A stretch of DNA of 34,494 nt from Betaproteobacteria bacterium (GTDB lineage Bacteria; Pseudomonadota; Gammaproteobacteria; Burkholderiales; SG8-41). The notes below the pieces were generated by a model, which worked only from the letters and a program-made list of their open reading frames with translations, was not told where the DNA came from and made no database searches. A program made the position numbers and the translations under genes. Every line of letters begins with the position of its first letter. Position 1 is the first letter of the stretch. Below, in pieces: positions 1-8,893 of the stretch. The DNA is taken from assembly GCA_016183675.1 (NCBI GenBank), contig JACPEF010000244.1, forward strand, positions 1 to 34,494, in the 5' to 3' direction.

Positions 1-1230
1 AAGATCAACCGCCGCTCGATCTTTGCCCGCAAGAATTATTTCTACCCGGACCTGCCGAAGGGCTACCAGATCAGCCAATTCGAGACGCCGATCGTGCAGG
101 GGGGCGGGCTCGCCATTATGGTTGAGGGCGGGGAGAAGACGGTGCGGCTCACCCGCGCGCACCTCGAGGAGGACGCCGGCAAGTCGCTGCACGAGGGTTT
201 TCACGATTTCACCGCGATCGACCTCAACCGCGCCGGCACTCCGCTGCTCGAGATCGTCTCCGAGCCCGACATGCGAAGCGCGCGGGAAGCGGTGGATTAC
301 GCCAAGGCGCTGCACGCGCTGGTGCGCTGGATCGGCATCTGCGACGGCAACATGCAGGAGGGCTCGTTCCGCTGCGACGCCAACGTCTCGGTGCGGCCCG
401 CCGGCTCCGGCAAGCTCGGCACGCGCTGCGAGATCAAGAACCTGAACTCCTTCCGCTTCCTCGAGCGCGCGATCGAGTTCGAAGTGAAGCGCCAGATCGA
501 AGTCCTCGAGGACGGCGGCGCCATCGTGCAGGAAACCCGGCTCTATGATGCGGAACGGGACGAGACGCGCTCGATGCGCATCAAGGAAGACGCGCATGAC
601 TACCGTTATTTCCCCGATCCGGACCTCTTACCGCTGGAAATATCCGAATCGTGGATCGGGAAAATAAAAAGTGACTTGCCCGAGCTACCGCAAGCGAGGC
701 AAAGACGTTACCAAGATAAATATGGGCTATCTGCGTACGAGGCTGGCCTGCTGACACAGTCACGGGAACTTTCCGAGTTTTACGAGACGCTCGTCACGCA
801 GCTAGCAGGACTTTACAAGCTTGGCGCGAGCTGGGTTTTAAATGAGTTTGTAGCTTCGCTCAATCGAGCCGGTTTGGAAATACACCAGACACCGGTAAGT
901 AGTGAGCGCCTCGCCGGGTTGCTCAAACTAATTGCTGACAAGACTATTTCGGGGCGCGCAGCGAAAGAAGTTTTCGACGCGATGTGGGATGAGGGAATGG
1001 ATGCTTATTCCGTCGTGGAGAAACGGGGCCTGAAGCAGATCTCGGACAGCGGGGAACTGGAAAGGATTTGCGGTGAAATAATCGCCGCAAATCCTAAGCA
1101 GGTCGAGAACTGCCGCACCGGCAAGGATAAGGCGTTCCATTCGCTCGTCGGCCAGGTGATGAAGGCGACCCGGGGCAAGGCCAATCCCCAGCAGGTGAGC
1201 GAGATCCTGAAACGGAAGCTAGCGGGCTAG
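1..1230 (+). CDS. gatB: Aspartyl/glutamyl-tRNA(Asn/Gln) amidotransferase subunit B (5' truncated by window)
   Basis: Frame 1 is open from base 1 ([32 protein letters not shown]...), typical GatB motifs, C-terminal YqeY-like tail ([18 protein letters not shown]). Confidence 0.96.
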   Translation, partial: KINRRSIFARKNYFYPDLPKGYQISQFETPIVQGGGLAIMVEGGEKTVRLTRAHLEEDAGKSLHEGFHDFTAIDLNRAGTPLLEIVSEPDMRSAREAVDYAKALHALVRWIGICDGNMQEGSFRCDANVSVRPAGSGKLGTRCEIKNLNSFRFLERAIEFEVKRQIEVLEDGGAIVQETRLYDAERDETRSMRIKEDAHDYRYFPDPDLLPLEISESWIGKIKSDLPELPQARQRRYQDKYGLSAYEAGLLTQSRELSEFYETLVTQLAGLYKLGASWVLNEFVASLNRAGLEIHQTPVSSERLAGLLKLIADKTISGRAAKEVFDAMWDEGMDAYSVVEKRGLKQISDSGELERICGEIIAANPKQVENCRTGKDKAFHSLVGQVMKATRGKANPQQVSEILKRKLAG

Positions 1231-1239
1231 CCCGCTAGC
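1218..1239. repeat. 22-bp perfect palindrome GCTAGCGGGCTAGCCCGCTAGC overlapping the gatB stop codon
   Basis: Read directly; sequence equals its reverse complement. Confidence 0.9.
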
Positions 1240-1356
1240 CGAAATTCGGGACTCGGTTATCGGGGCTCGGGACTCGTAGCTGAAAAAAGCGAGATTCGGG
1301 AGTCGGTGTTAAGGCCACAAGCCCCTAGCCCCTAGCCCCAAGCGCCCAGTTCCGCC

Positions 1357-2073
1357 TCATTTTTTCGCGGGCGCTGCCGCGGCGGAAGGCGCGGGCTTTG
1401 CCGCCGGGGCAGGCTCACCGCCGCCGCCCCTCAGCTCGAGGTAGCGCTTCTTCTGCTCCGCGTAGCGTTTGCGGATGTCTTCTTTTTCCTTCTCCTTGCC
1501 CGCGATGCTTTGTTCTATTCCCTGTTTCTCGGACTCGGCCTTGGCAAGCTCATCCTGTAGCGAGGGGTGTGCCAGTCTCGTGTCCTTTTGCGCGAGGTCG
1601 CTGCGCACCTTGGCGTCGTTGTGGCGGTCGATTGCATTACTGAGGGACACCTGCAGCTGGCTGACCTGCAGCTCCACCAGCTGCAGCTCGCGGTCGCGCT
1701 TCTGATCGATTTCATTCTCGCTCGTGTAGGTCGCGAGCAGCGCCGAGTCCTGGCGCCTCTGTTCGGCGCGCTTCTTCTGTTCCTCGGCTTTTTGCTTGGC
1801 AAGTTCCTGCTCCCGCCCCTTGCGCTTGGCCGCATCCTCCGCCGACTCGGTGGTGCCGCGCGTCACGCCGCGCCGGTCGAGCTCCTTGGTCGCGCTTTCC
1901 TGATACTCCGGCGGAACGGTGTCCCCGCAGCCGACCACCTTGCCGGACTTGTCCTTCCAGCAGATGATCTTGCCGCTTCCGCCCTTGGATTGGGCCGACG
2001 CGGGCCCGGCGAACGGCATCGCCAGTGTCGAGGTGAGCAGCGCGGCGAGCAATGCGCGAGCGGTTTCAGGCAT
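1357..2073 (-). CDS. DUF4124-type periplasmic/coiled-coil protein of unknown function
   Basis: Signal-like N-terminus, [24 protein letters not shown] motif, long charged coiled coil; start chosen at MPETARALL (ORF track gives 2088). Confidence 0.65.
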   Translation of the reverse strand: MPETARALLAALLTSTLAMPFAGPASAQSKGGSGKIICWKDKSGKVVGCGDTVPPEYQESATKELDRRGVTRGTTESAEDAAKRKGREQELAKQKAEEQKKRAEQRRQDSALLATYTSENEIDQKRDRELQLVELQVSQLQVSLSNAIDRHNDAKVRSDLAQKDTRLAHPSLQDELAKAESEKQGIEQSIAGKEKEKEDIRKRYAEQKKRYLELRGGGGEPAPAAKPAPSAAAAPAKK

Positions 2074-2719
2074 GAGCCGTGACTCCATACTGTTCGCGAT
2101 AGCGGCCGAACGCTGCCAGATGCTGCGCGTGCTGCGGATCGGCCTTCAGATACTCCATCAGATCGTCGAGCGTGGCGATGCTGATCACCGGAATATTATA
2201 GCGGCTGCGCACTTCCTGCACCGCGGACAAATTACCGCTTCCGCGCTCCATGCGGTCGAGCGCGATCACCACCCCCCTGGGTATAGCGTTCGAGGCCCGG
2301 ATCAGGTTGACAGACTCGCGCACCGAAGTGCCGGCCGTTATCACGTCGTCCACGATCAGCACGCCGCCCGAAAGCGGTGCGCCGATCACGCCGCCGCCTT
2401 CCCCGTGGTCCTTCACCTCCTTGCGGTTGAAGCTGTAGCGCACGTTGCGGCCGGTGTCCGCCAGCGCGATCGCCACCGCCGCGACCAGCGGGATCCCCTT
2501 GTAGGCCGGGCCGAAGAGCATGTCGAACTCGACGCCGCCGGCGAGGATGGCTTTCGCGTAGAATTGGGCCAGCCGTTTCAGCGCCGCGCCGTCATGGAAC
2601 AGCCCGGCATCGAAGAAATAAGGCGACAGGCGTCCCGCCTTGGTCTTGAACTCACCGAAGCGCAGCACCTTCTGCTCGATCGTGAAGCGGATGAATTCTT
2701 GCCGGAAGTCCGACGCCAT
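2066..2719 (-). CDS. pyrE: Orotate phosphoribosyltransferase
   Basis: [36 protein letters not shown]-binding [16 protein letters not shown]. Confidence 0.95.
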   Translation of the reverse strand: MASDFRQEFIRFTIEQKVLRFGEFKTKAGRLSPYFFDAGLFHDGAALKRLAQFYAKAILAGGVEFDMLFGPAYKGIPLVAAVAIALADTGRNVRYSFNRKEVKDHGEGGGVIGAPLSGGVLIVDDVITAGTSVRESVNLIRASNAIPRGVVIALDRMERGSGNLSAVQEVRSRYNIPVISIATLDDLMEYLKADPQHAQHLAAFGRYREQYGVTAHA

Positions 2720-2814
2720 GTGGAAGTGTCAATTCTGAACTGGCGAATTGACCGGCGCGCGCCGGGCGCGTCCGGTCGAATGAGCCGAGGGCACGATCCT
2801 GTTGGTTAGAACCC

Positions 2815-3591
2815 ATGAGAATTATAACGCTGAATCTCAACGGCATCCGCTCGGCCGCGCGCAAGGGCTTCTTCAAGTGGACGGGGCGGAGCCGCGCGGA
2901 CGTCGTGTGCGTGCAGGAGCTCAAGGCGCAGGCGGCGGACGTGAGTCCGGAGATGCGCGAGCCGGGAAACTTCCAGGGGTTCTTCCACTACGCGGAGAAA
3001 AAGGGGTACAGCGGCGTCGGACTCTATTGCCGGCGCGCGCCCGACCGCGTGATCGAAGGCACCGGCATCCGCGACATCGACGGCGAGGGCCGGTATCTCC
3101 GCGCCGACTTCGGGCCCCTGAGCGTGATTTCCGTGTACCTGCCCTCGGGCTCGAGCGGCCCGCACCGGCAGGCGATCAAATTCAGGTACATGGATCAGTT
3201 CTTTCCGCACCTTGAGGAGCTCGCGGCCGAGGGCCGCGAGATCCTGCTGTGCGGGGACTGGAACATCGCGCACCAGGAGATCGACCTCAAGAACTGGCGC
3301 GGCAACCGGAAAAATTCCGGCTTTCTTCCGGAGGAGCGCGCCTGGCTCACGCGCGTGTTCGATGAGCTCGGCTGGGTAGACGTGTTCCGACGCATCGATC
3401 CCCGCCCCGAGCAGTACACGTGGTGGTCGAACCGCGGCCAGGCGTGGGCCAAGAACGTCGGCTGGCGCATCGACTACCAGATCGCGACGCCGAAATTTGC
3501 CGCGACCGGGAAGCGGGTGGCGATCTACAAGAAGCAGCGCTTCTCGGACCACGCGCCCCTCACGATCGATTACGATTACAAAATCGATTAA
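2815..3591 (+). CDS. xth: Exodeoxyribonuclease III (AP endonuclease family)
   Basis: MRIITLNLNGIRSAARKGFF, CVQELKAQ, CGDWNIAHQEIDLKNW, SDHAPLTIDYD. Confidence 0.94.
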   Translation: MRIITLNLNGIRSAARKGFFKWTGRSRADVVCVQELKAQAADVSPEMREPGNFQGFFHYAEKKGYSGVGLYCRRAPDRVIEGTGIRDIDGEGRYLRADFGPLSVISVYLPSGSSGPHRQAIKFRYMDQFFPHLEELAAEGREILLCGDWNIAHQEIDLKNWRGNRKNSGFLPEERAWLTRVFDELGWVDVFRRIDPRPEQYTWWSNRGQAWAKNVGWRIDYQIATPKFAATGKRVAIYKKQRFSDHAPLTIDYDYKID

Positions 3592-3679
3592 CCGCAAAGG
3601 CGCAAAGGCGCAAAGATTCCGCAGAGGATAATAATGTTTCTTTGCGTTTCCTTCGCGTCTTCGCGTCTTTGCGGTTAGG
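3590..3679. repeat. Degenerate short repeats (CGCAAAGG.../...CTTTGCGG) arranged as an inverted repeat
   Basis: ttaaccgcaaaggcgcaaaggcgcaaag ... ctttgcgtttccttcgcgtcttcgcgtctttgcggtta. Confidence 0.85.
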
Positions 3680-3681
3680 AC

Positions 3682-4935
3682 ATGAATTCACTCGCGCCGT
3701 ATCTCGAGGTTTTCCGCAGCCGCCGCGTCGCGGTCGTGCTGCTGCTCGGGTTTGCCTCCGGGCTGCCGCTCGCGCTGACCGGCAGCACGCTGCAGGCGTG
3801 GCTCACGGTCAGCGGCGTGGACATCAAGACGATCGCGTGGTTTTCCTGGATCGGCGTGCCGTACCTTTTGAAATTCCTCTGGTCGCCGCTCATGGACCGC
3901 TTCGTTCCGCCGTGGCTCGGGCGCCGCCGCGGCTGGATCGTGATGACCCAGGCGGCATTGGTCGCGGGCATGCTGGGCATGGCGGCGACGTCGCCCGACG
4001 ATTCGCTCCTCCTGCTCGGGCTGGTCGCGCTCTGGGTCGCCTTCGTCTCCGCCTCGCAGGACATCGTGGTCGATGCCTACCGCACCGACATCCTGACGGT
4101 GCCCGAGCGCGGGGTGGGCGCGGCGGTCGGCGTGCTGGGGTACCGCGTCGCGATGCTGGTGTCCGGGGGGCTCGCGCTGATCCTGGCCGATCAGATCGGC
4201 TGGCGGCCGACTTACGTCGCGATGGCGGCGCTGATGCTGATCGGGGTGTGCTCCGCGCTGTGGGCGCCCGAGCCGGCGCTGCCGCCGGCGGTGCCCGCCA
4301 CCCTGCGCGCGGCGGTGATCGAGCCGCTCAAGGATTTTTTCACCCGCGCCGGCGCGGTTCAGCTGCTCGGGCTCATCATGCTCTACAAGTTGGGCGACGC
4401 GCTCGCCGGGACCCTCACCACCGCGTTCCTGATTCGCGGCGTCGGTTTCACACTCACTGACGTCGGCATCATCAACAAATGGCTGGGGTTTGCGTCGCTG
4501 GTGGTGGGCGCCCTGGTAGGCGGGACGCTGCTCACGCGCATGAGCCTCTACCGGGCGCTGATGTGGTTCGGGCTGCTCCAGGCGATCTCCAACCTTTCGT
4601 TCATGTTCCTCGCCTGGGCCGGGACGAGCTATGCGTGGCTCGTGTTCGCGGTGGGGTTCGAGAATCTCGCGAGCGGGATGGGGACCGCCGCCTTCGTCGC
4701 GCTGGCGATGAGCCTGTGCAATGTCGCCTTCAGCGCGACGCAGTACGCGCTGCTCTCGGCGCTCGCCTCGCTCGGGCGCGTGCTGTTCGGGCCGGTGACC
4801 GGCGAGCTCGTCGCCGCGTTCGGCTGGGCGAACTTTTTCTTCATCACCTTCGTCGCGGCGCTGCCGGGGCTGTGGCTGCTGTGGCTGCTGCGCGGGCAAC
4901 TCGCGCTCGCCCCCCAGGCCGAACCGGCGCGCTAG
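3682..4935 (+). CDS. ampG: AmpG-like MFS transporter (muropeptide permease family)
   Basis: Multi-TM protein; FASGLPLALTGSTLQAWL, GVPYLLKFLWSPLMDR, SQDIVVDAYRTDIL are AmpG hallmarks. Confidence 0.9.
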   Translation: MNSLAPYLEVFRSRRVAVVLLLGFASGLPLALTGSTLQAWLTVSGVDIKTIAWFSWIGVPYLLKFLWSPLMDRFVPPWLGRRRGWIVMTQAALVAGMLGMAATSPDDSLLLLGLVALWVAFVSASQDIVVDAYRTDILTVPERGVGAAVGVLGYRVAMLVSGGLALILADQIGWRPTYVAMAALMLIGVCSALWAPEPALPPAVPATLRAAVIEPLKDFFTRAGAVQLLGLIMLYKLGDALAGTLTTAFLIRGVGFTLTDVGIINKWLGFASLVVGALVGGTLLTRMSLYRALMWFGLLQAISNLSFMFLAWAGTSYAWLVFAVGFENLASGMGTAAFVALAMSLCNVAFSATQYALLSALASLGRVLFGPVTGELVAAFGWANFFFITFVAALPGLWLLWLLRGQLALAPQAEPAR

Positions 4936-5467
4936 TCTCGCGCGGCTGCTCGAGCATCTGCGGCAGCTCCTCGGCCGCCCTGGCCGCCTTGGCTTCCTCC
5001 ACGGCGTCGGGCTCGCCCGGTTTGTACTGCGGGTAGATATAGATCTTCAGCTCGGGCAGGCCGAGCGCCTGGGCCTGCGCGCGGGCGGCGCGCTCGAAAA
5101 AGTCGTGGACCAGCACGACGACGGGGTGCCCCGCCTGGTGGAGTATGATTCCGTCGCGCACGGCGGCGGAGGTGCAGGACCCTCAGGCCCCGACGCCGAC
5201 CAGGGCGTAGTCGGTCTCCGCGATCAGGCGGTCCGCGTCGGCCTGCGCGACGCTCGCCCAGGTGTTGGTCTTGTAGACGCGATGCGCTGACGAGGGCTCG
5301 AGTCTTCCCTCGACCTCGCGCTCGAGCGCCTTCCAGAACGTGAGCGCCGAGGCGTGCTGGTTGAAGAGGTAGCCCACCTTCCTCCCTTTGAGGCTGGCGA
5401 GCGTGCGTTCCCTGTCCTTGCGGACCGCTTCCACTTTGCCCGCCGGATCGTAGAGCCGGATGCTCAT
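4844..5467 (-). CDS. UGSC-family selenoprotein; in-frame TGA (5183-5185) read as Sec
   Basis: ORFs 5183..5515 and 4844..5161 are in one frame, separated only by TGA within GTC GGC GTC GGG GCC TGA GGG TCC TGC ACC = VGVGA-U-GSCT; SD AGGAGA before ATG at 5467. Confidence 0.85.
5150..5170 (-). promoter_or_regulatory. Candidate bacterial SECIS hairpin
   Basis: TCCGCCGCCGTGCGCGACGGA, starting 13 nt after the TGA; TCCG/CGGA outer stem plus inner C-G pairs around a small CGUGC loop; not folded computationally. Confidence 0.4.
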
Positions 5468-5485
5468 GTCTATCTCCTGTGACCT

Positions 5486-5676
5486 AGTGTCCCGAGTCGC
5501 TAATTCGCTGAACAAAAGATGCCGACAATTGACGCCATACTGTGTCGCAAATCCTCGTCAGGTGTCCAACCTGACTGCAGTTTGCTTCGCGTCTGGCGCC
5601 AATTTCGGCACTTTTGTGATGCGAAGGACATTGGCTGGGCGACCGATCTATCAACGAACTAGCGACTCGGGACACT
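5486..5676. mobile_element. MITE-like element, about 190 bp with about 22-bp terminal inverted repeats
   Basis: Left end AGTGTCCCGAGTCGCTAATTCG, right end CGAACTAGCGACTCGGGACACT; no convincing internal coding sequence. Confidence 0.7.
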
Positions 5677-5686
5677 CGAGCCCGTA

Positions 5687-6820
5687 TCATTTGCGTCCTC
5701 GGCGTCTTTGCGTTGAAAGATTTCGGCGTCTATCGGCGTTCATCGGCGGCTCATCGGGGAACTGCACACGCCTGCTCACCGTGTACCCGCCGGGCGGTCC
5801 CCAGCCGGGACACAGGGAACAGAAGCCGCCGCCGGAACCCCAGCCCCCCGTCGTCAGCATGATGAGGTTCTCCGGGCTGCGCACGAACGGCGCGCGCGCT
5901 TCATCGTCGCTCGGATCCACCACCTTGCTCCAGTGCATCGGGTGCGTCGCGGCGAGGGAGCGGCGGCGCTTCATGTCGCGCACCGGGCGCGTGGCCTGGC
6001 GCATGATCTCGCGCTTGACGTCCGCCTTGGCGAGCCCGGCGTCGGCGAGGTTCTTCGCCGCCATCGGGCCCAGCGCGAGCACCATGTCGCCGCCGTTCGA
6101 GTTGGCGCTCGCGAGCACGGCGATGGCGTCGGCCAGCACGAAGAGCACGTCCTCGGCGGGGCTGTAGCCGGCGCCGCTGGTGATCGAGTGCGGCGCCTCG
6201 GTCGCAGTGACGGTGACGACCGTATCCCCGGGCTTGAAGCCGCGCTCGACGTGCAGCGGTTCCCATGGGTTCGAGTCCTGGTCCTCGGCGATGCAGAAGC
6301 TGTAATAGCCGGGGTGGCCGTGCGTGGTCTTGCAGGGCTCCCCGGGGAAGCCCCCGCCGAGGTTCCAGAGGACCAAGCGCACCGCGCGGCCGATCGTCGC
6401 ATTCGCGCGCGATCCGTGGCCGAAGGCGCCTTCCCGGGTGTTGAAGCCCAGCGTCTTCACCGCCGGGCCGCTCACGATCAGCAGCGGCGCGCAGCAGTGG
6501 GTCGTGGTCTGCACGCCGTTCAGGTTGAAAGGCTCCTCGAGCATCGCCTCGACGGCGGCCATCACCACGGGCACGTATTCGGGTTGGCAGCCCGCCATCA
6601 CGCAGTTGATCGCGATCTTCTCGACCGTGGCGACGCCGTTGCGCGGCGGGATGATGCCGATGACTTCCCTGGGGTCGCGTCCCAGATAGGCGAGGATGCG
6701 CTCGATCGCGCCACGGGTGGGCGGCACCACCGGAAGCCCGTCGGTCCAGCCCTGCCGGTAGCAGAGCTCGACGGCTTCCTCGATGTCCTTCGCCTCGAAG
6801 GCGCGCGAGCCTAGTTCCAT
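5687..6820 (-). CDS. Conserved hypothetical protein, UGSC-associated 'GWTDGLPVVPPT' family
   Basis: CYRQGWTDGLPVVPPTRGAIERILAYLGRDP..., NCVMAGCQPEYVPVV; adjacent and co-directional with the UGSC selenoprotein. Confidence 0.75.
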   Translation of the reverse strand: MELGSRAFEAKDIEEAVELCYRQGWTDGLPVVPPTRGAIERILAYLGRDPREVIGIIPPRNGVATVEKIAINCVMAGCQPEYVPVVMAAVEAMLEEPFNLNGVQTTTHCCAPLLIVSGPAVKTLGFNTREGAFGHGSRANATIGRAVRLVLWNLGGGFPGEPCKTTHGHPGYYSFCIAEDQDSNPWEPLHVERGFKPGDTVVTVTATEAPHSITSGAGYSPAEDVLFVLADAIAVLASANSNGGDMVLALGPMAAKNLADAGLAKADVKREIMRQATRPVRDMKRRRSLAATHPMHWSKVVDPSDDEARAPFVRSPENLIMLTTGGWGSGGGFCSLCPGWGPPGGYTVSRRVQFPDEPPMNADRRRNLSTQRRRGRK

Positions 6821-6954
6821 GTCCGGCCTCGATCGTTCAACTGGATTGACTTGCTGAAAAGAAATCGATTATCGTGACGCGAGAATTATAAATCGAATTC
6901 AGCCGCTCGCCTCATTCCGATGACTATTCACGGCCTTTAAAAGGGGAGGAAGCA

Positions 6955-7848
6955 ATGCGACTCGTAACATTTGCGCCGAGCGCTGGCGAATCCCCGCGTG
7001 TGGGGCTGCTGCGCGACGGCAACCAGCTGATAGACCTCACGCGCGGGGGCGGCAAGCCGCCGTTCGATCCGGCGGACATGATTTCGCTGATCGCCGCGGG
7101 TGAGAAGGCACTCGTCTGGCTGCGCGACGTCGCGGCGAAGGCGAAAGAGACGGCGCCGCTCGACAAGGTGAGGCTCGCCGCGCCGATACCGCATCCGCGC
7201 AAGAACGTCTTCTGCGTCGGCTGGAACTATCTCGAGCACTTTAAGGAGGGGGAAAAGACCCGCGCGCAGAAGGTCGAGCTGCCCGAACATCCCGCCTTCT
7301 TCTCCAAGGCCGCAACCGCGGTCAATGGCCCCTATGACCCGATCCCCTTCGACGCCAAAGTCTCGGAGCGCATCGACTGGGAAGTCGAGCTCGGTGTCAT
7401 CATCGGGCCGGGGGGCAGGAACATCGCCGAGGCCGATGCGATGAAGCACATCTTCGGCTACACCGTGGTGAACGACGTTTCGGCGCGCGACCTGCAGCGC
7501 AGGCACAACCAGTGGTTCAAGGGCAAGAGCCTCGATGGCTTCTGCCCGATGGGTCCGTGGATCGCCACGGCTGACGCGGTTCCCGACCCCAACAATCTGC
7601 GCCTCATCACGCGCGTCAACGGCGTCGTCAAGCAGGACTCGAACACGAGCTATATGTACTTCAAGCTGCCGCGCGTCGTCGCCGAGCTGTCGCTGGGGCT
7701 GACGCTGGAGGCCGGCGACATCATCGCCACCGGCACGCCGGCCGGAATCGGCAACGCGCGCACGCCGCCGGAATTCCTGAAGCCGGGCGACGTGCTGGAG
7801 ACCGAGGTCGTGGGGATCGGGTTGCTTCGCAATAAAATCGGAAATTAG
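6955..7848 (+). CDS. Fumarylacetoacetate hydrolase family protein
   Basis: NVFCVGWNYLEHFKEG, ERIDWEVELGVIIG, GYTVVNDVSARDLQ, KSLDGFCPMGPWI, GDIIATGTPAGIG; SD ggggagg. Confidence 0.93.
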   Translation: MRLVTFAPSAGESPRVGLLRDGNQLIDLTRGGGKPPFDPADMISLIAAGEKALVWLRDVAAKAKETAPLDKVRLAAPIPHPRKNVFCVGWNYLEHFKEGEKTRAQKVELPEHPAFFSKAATAVNGPYDPIPFDAKVSERIDWEVELGVIIGPGGRNIAEADAMKHIFGYTVVNDVSARDLQRRHNQWFKGKSLDGFCPMGPWIATADAVPDPNNLRLITRVNGVVKQDSNTSYMYFKLPRVVAELSLGLTLEAGDIIATGTPAGIGNARTPPEFLKPGDVLETEVVGIGLLRNKIGN

Positions 7849-7925
7849 CCGCCAAGACGCCAAGTACGCCAAGAAATACAAGATCAAAATTGAACCGCCA
7901 AGGCGCCAAGACGCCAAGGACGGGC
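7849..7925. repeat. GCCAAGAC-type degenerate repeats
   Basis: ccgccaagacgccaagtacgccaag ... ccgccaaggcgccaagacgccaagg directly after the stop. Confidence 0.85.
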
Positions 7926-8015
7926 GAAAACAATAACCTCTCACCGCAATGAGCGCGGAGCAAGCCGAAACCATCGGCAGTGCGGAAACTTGCAATATCG
8001 TCTAGCCGCGCTTAC

Positions 8016-8031
8016 CATGACCATGGTCATG
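8016..8031. promoter_or_regulatory. 16-bp perfect palindrome CATGACCATGGTCATG, candidate TA operator
   Basis: Perfect dyad about 26 bp upstream of the antitoxin ATG. Confidence 0.55.
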
Positions 8032-8057
8032 TCCATAGTCACATTTGGGATGCAACC

Positions 8058-8333
8058 ATGCAGAAAGTCAAAGCCTCGGAATTCAAGGCGAAGTGCCTTG
8101 CCCTCATGGATGAAGTGGCGCGCACCGGCGAGCCCGTGCTGGTTACCAAGAACGGCAAGCCAGTCGCCGAGTTGCGCCCGCACCGGCCGCGGGCAGAAAA
8201 CCCGGCCGGTGTCTGGAAGGACAGGCTGATCATCAAGGGCGACATCATTTCGCCGGTTGTCTGGAAGGACAGGCTGATCATCAAGGGCGACATCATTTCG
8301 CCGGTTGGAGCGGACTGGAACGCCCTGAAATGA
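8058..8333 (+). CDS. Phd/YefM-type antitoxin with internal tandem duplication
   Basis: MQKVKASEFKAKCLALMDEVARTGEPVLVTKNGKPVAELRP; 4-bp ATGA overlap with the PIN gene. Confidence 0.88.
   Translation: MQKVKASEFKAKCLALMDEVARTGEPVLVTKNGKPVAELRPHRPRAENPAGVWKDRLIIKGDIISPVVWKDRLIIKGDIISPVGADWNALK
8211..8306 (+). repeat. Perfect 2 x 48-bp in-frame tandem repeat (VWKDRLIIKGDIISPV twice)
   Basis: gtctggaaggacaggctgatcatcaagggcgacatcatttcgccggtt at 8211-8258 and 8259-8306. Confidence 0.97.
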
Positions 8334-8734
8334 CAGTGCTGCTCGATACCCACGCGGTGATCTGGCTGGCGACTGACAGCGCTTCGCTCGGTAAGCGCAG
8401 CCGTGCGCTGGCGAGCGAGGCCTTGGCTGCCGACCGCCTCGCGGTAGCCTCGATCAGCTTCTGGGAAGTCGCGATGCTCATCGCTAAGGGCCGGCTGCAG
8501 GCTTTGATGCCGCCGGCGGACCTGCGCGCACGCCTGCTCGATGCGGGAGTGAACGAGATTGCGCTGACCGGCGAGATCGCGGTCCTTGCGGCGGGCCTCG
8601 ACGGGCTCCCCGGCGACCCGGCCGACCGGTTCATCGCCGCGAGCGCGATCGTGCATCGGGCAACCTTGGTGACGGCCGATGAGCGCCTGCTCGGTTGGAA
8701 GCATGTCCTCAAGCGCCAGAACGCAGCGAAGTAA
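8330..8734 (+). CDS. PIN-domain toxin (VapC-like)
   Basis: MTVLLDTHAVIWLATD, SFWEVAMLIAKGRL, GDPADRFIAASAIVHRATLVTADERLL. Confidence 0.92.
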   Translation: MTVLLDTHAVIWLATDSASLGKRSRALASEALAADRLAVASISFWEVAMLIAKGRLQALMPPADLRARLLDAGVNEIALTGEIAVLAAGLDGLPGDPADRFIAASAIVHRATLVTADERLLGWKHVLKRQNAAK

Positions 8735-8893
8735 GCGGCGCGGCGTATCCGGCGCGAAGAAGAAAAGTTAAAGCCGGACGCAAGGCGCCGGTTTAACTCC
8801 GCGTGTTCGAACGGACGAGATCGGCGCCGTTCAATACGCGGGCGCCAATCGGAACCAGGGGATGAGGGGATCGAGAAGGGGAAGCTCGAGCCT

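Noticed and set aside
3590-3679. CRISPR array
   Set aside because: Repeat units are 7-12 bp, degenerate and without unique spacers of constant length; the same applies to the other repeat clusters
3688-4899. 403-aa minus-strand ORF
   Set aside because: Antisense shadow of the ampG-like gene, low-complexity R/E/H/Q-rich
5183-5185. TGA treated as a nonsense mutation/pseudogene
   Set aside because: The exact UGSC context with intact frame and conserved downstream sequence favours Sec; pseudogene remains possible if the genome lacks sel genes
5460-6167. 235-aa plus-strand ORF
   Set aside because: Crosses the MITE, repeats and antisense of the 377-aa gene; no motif support
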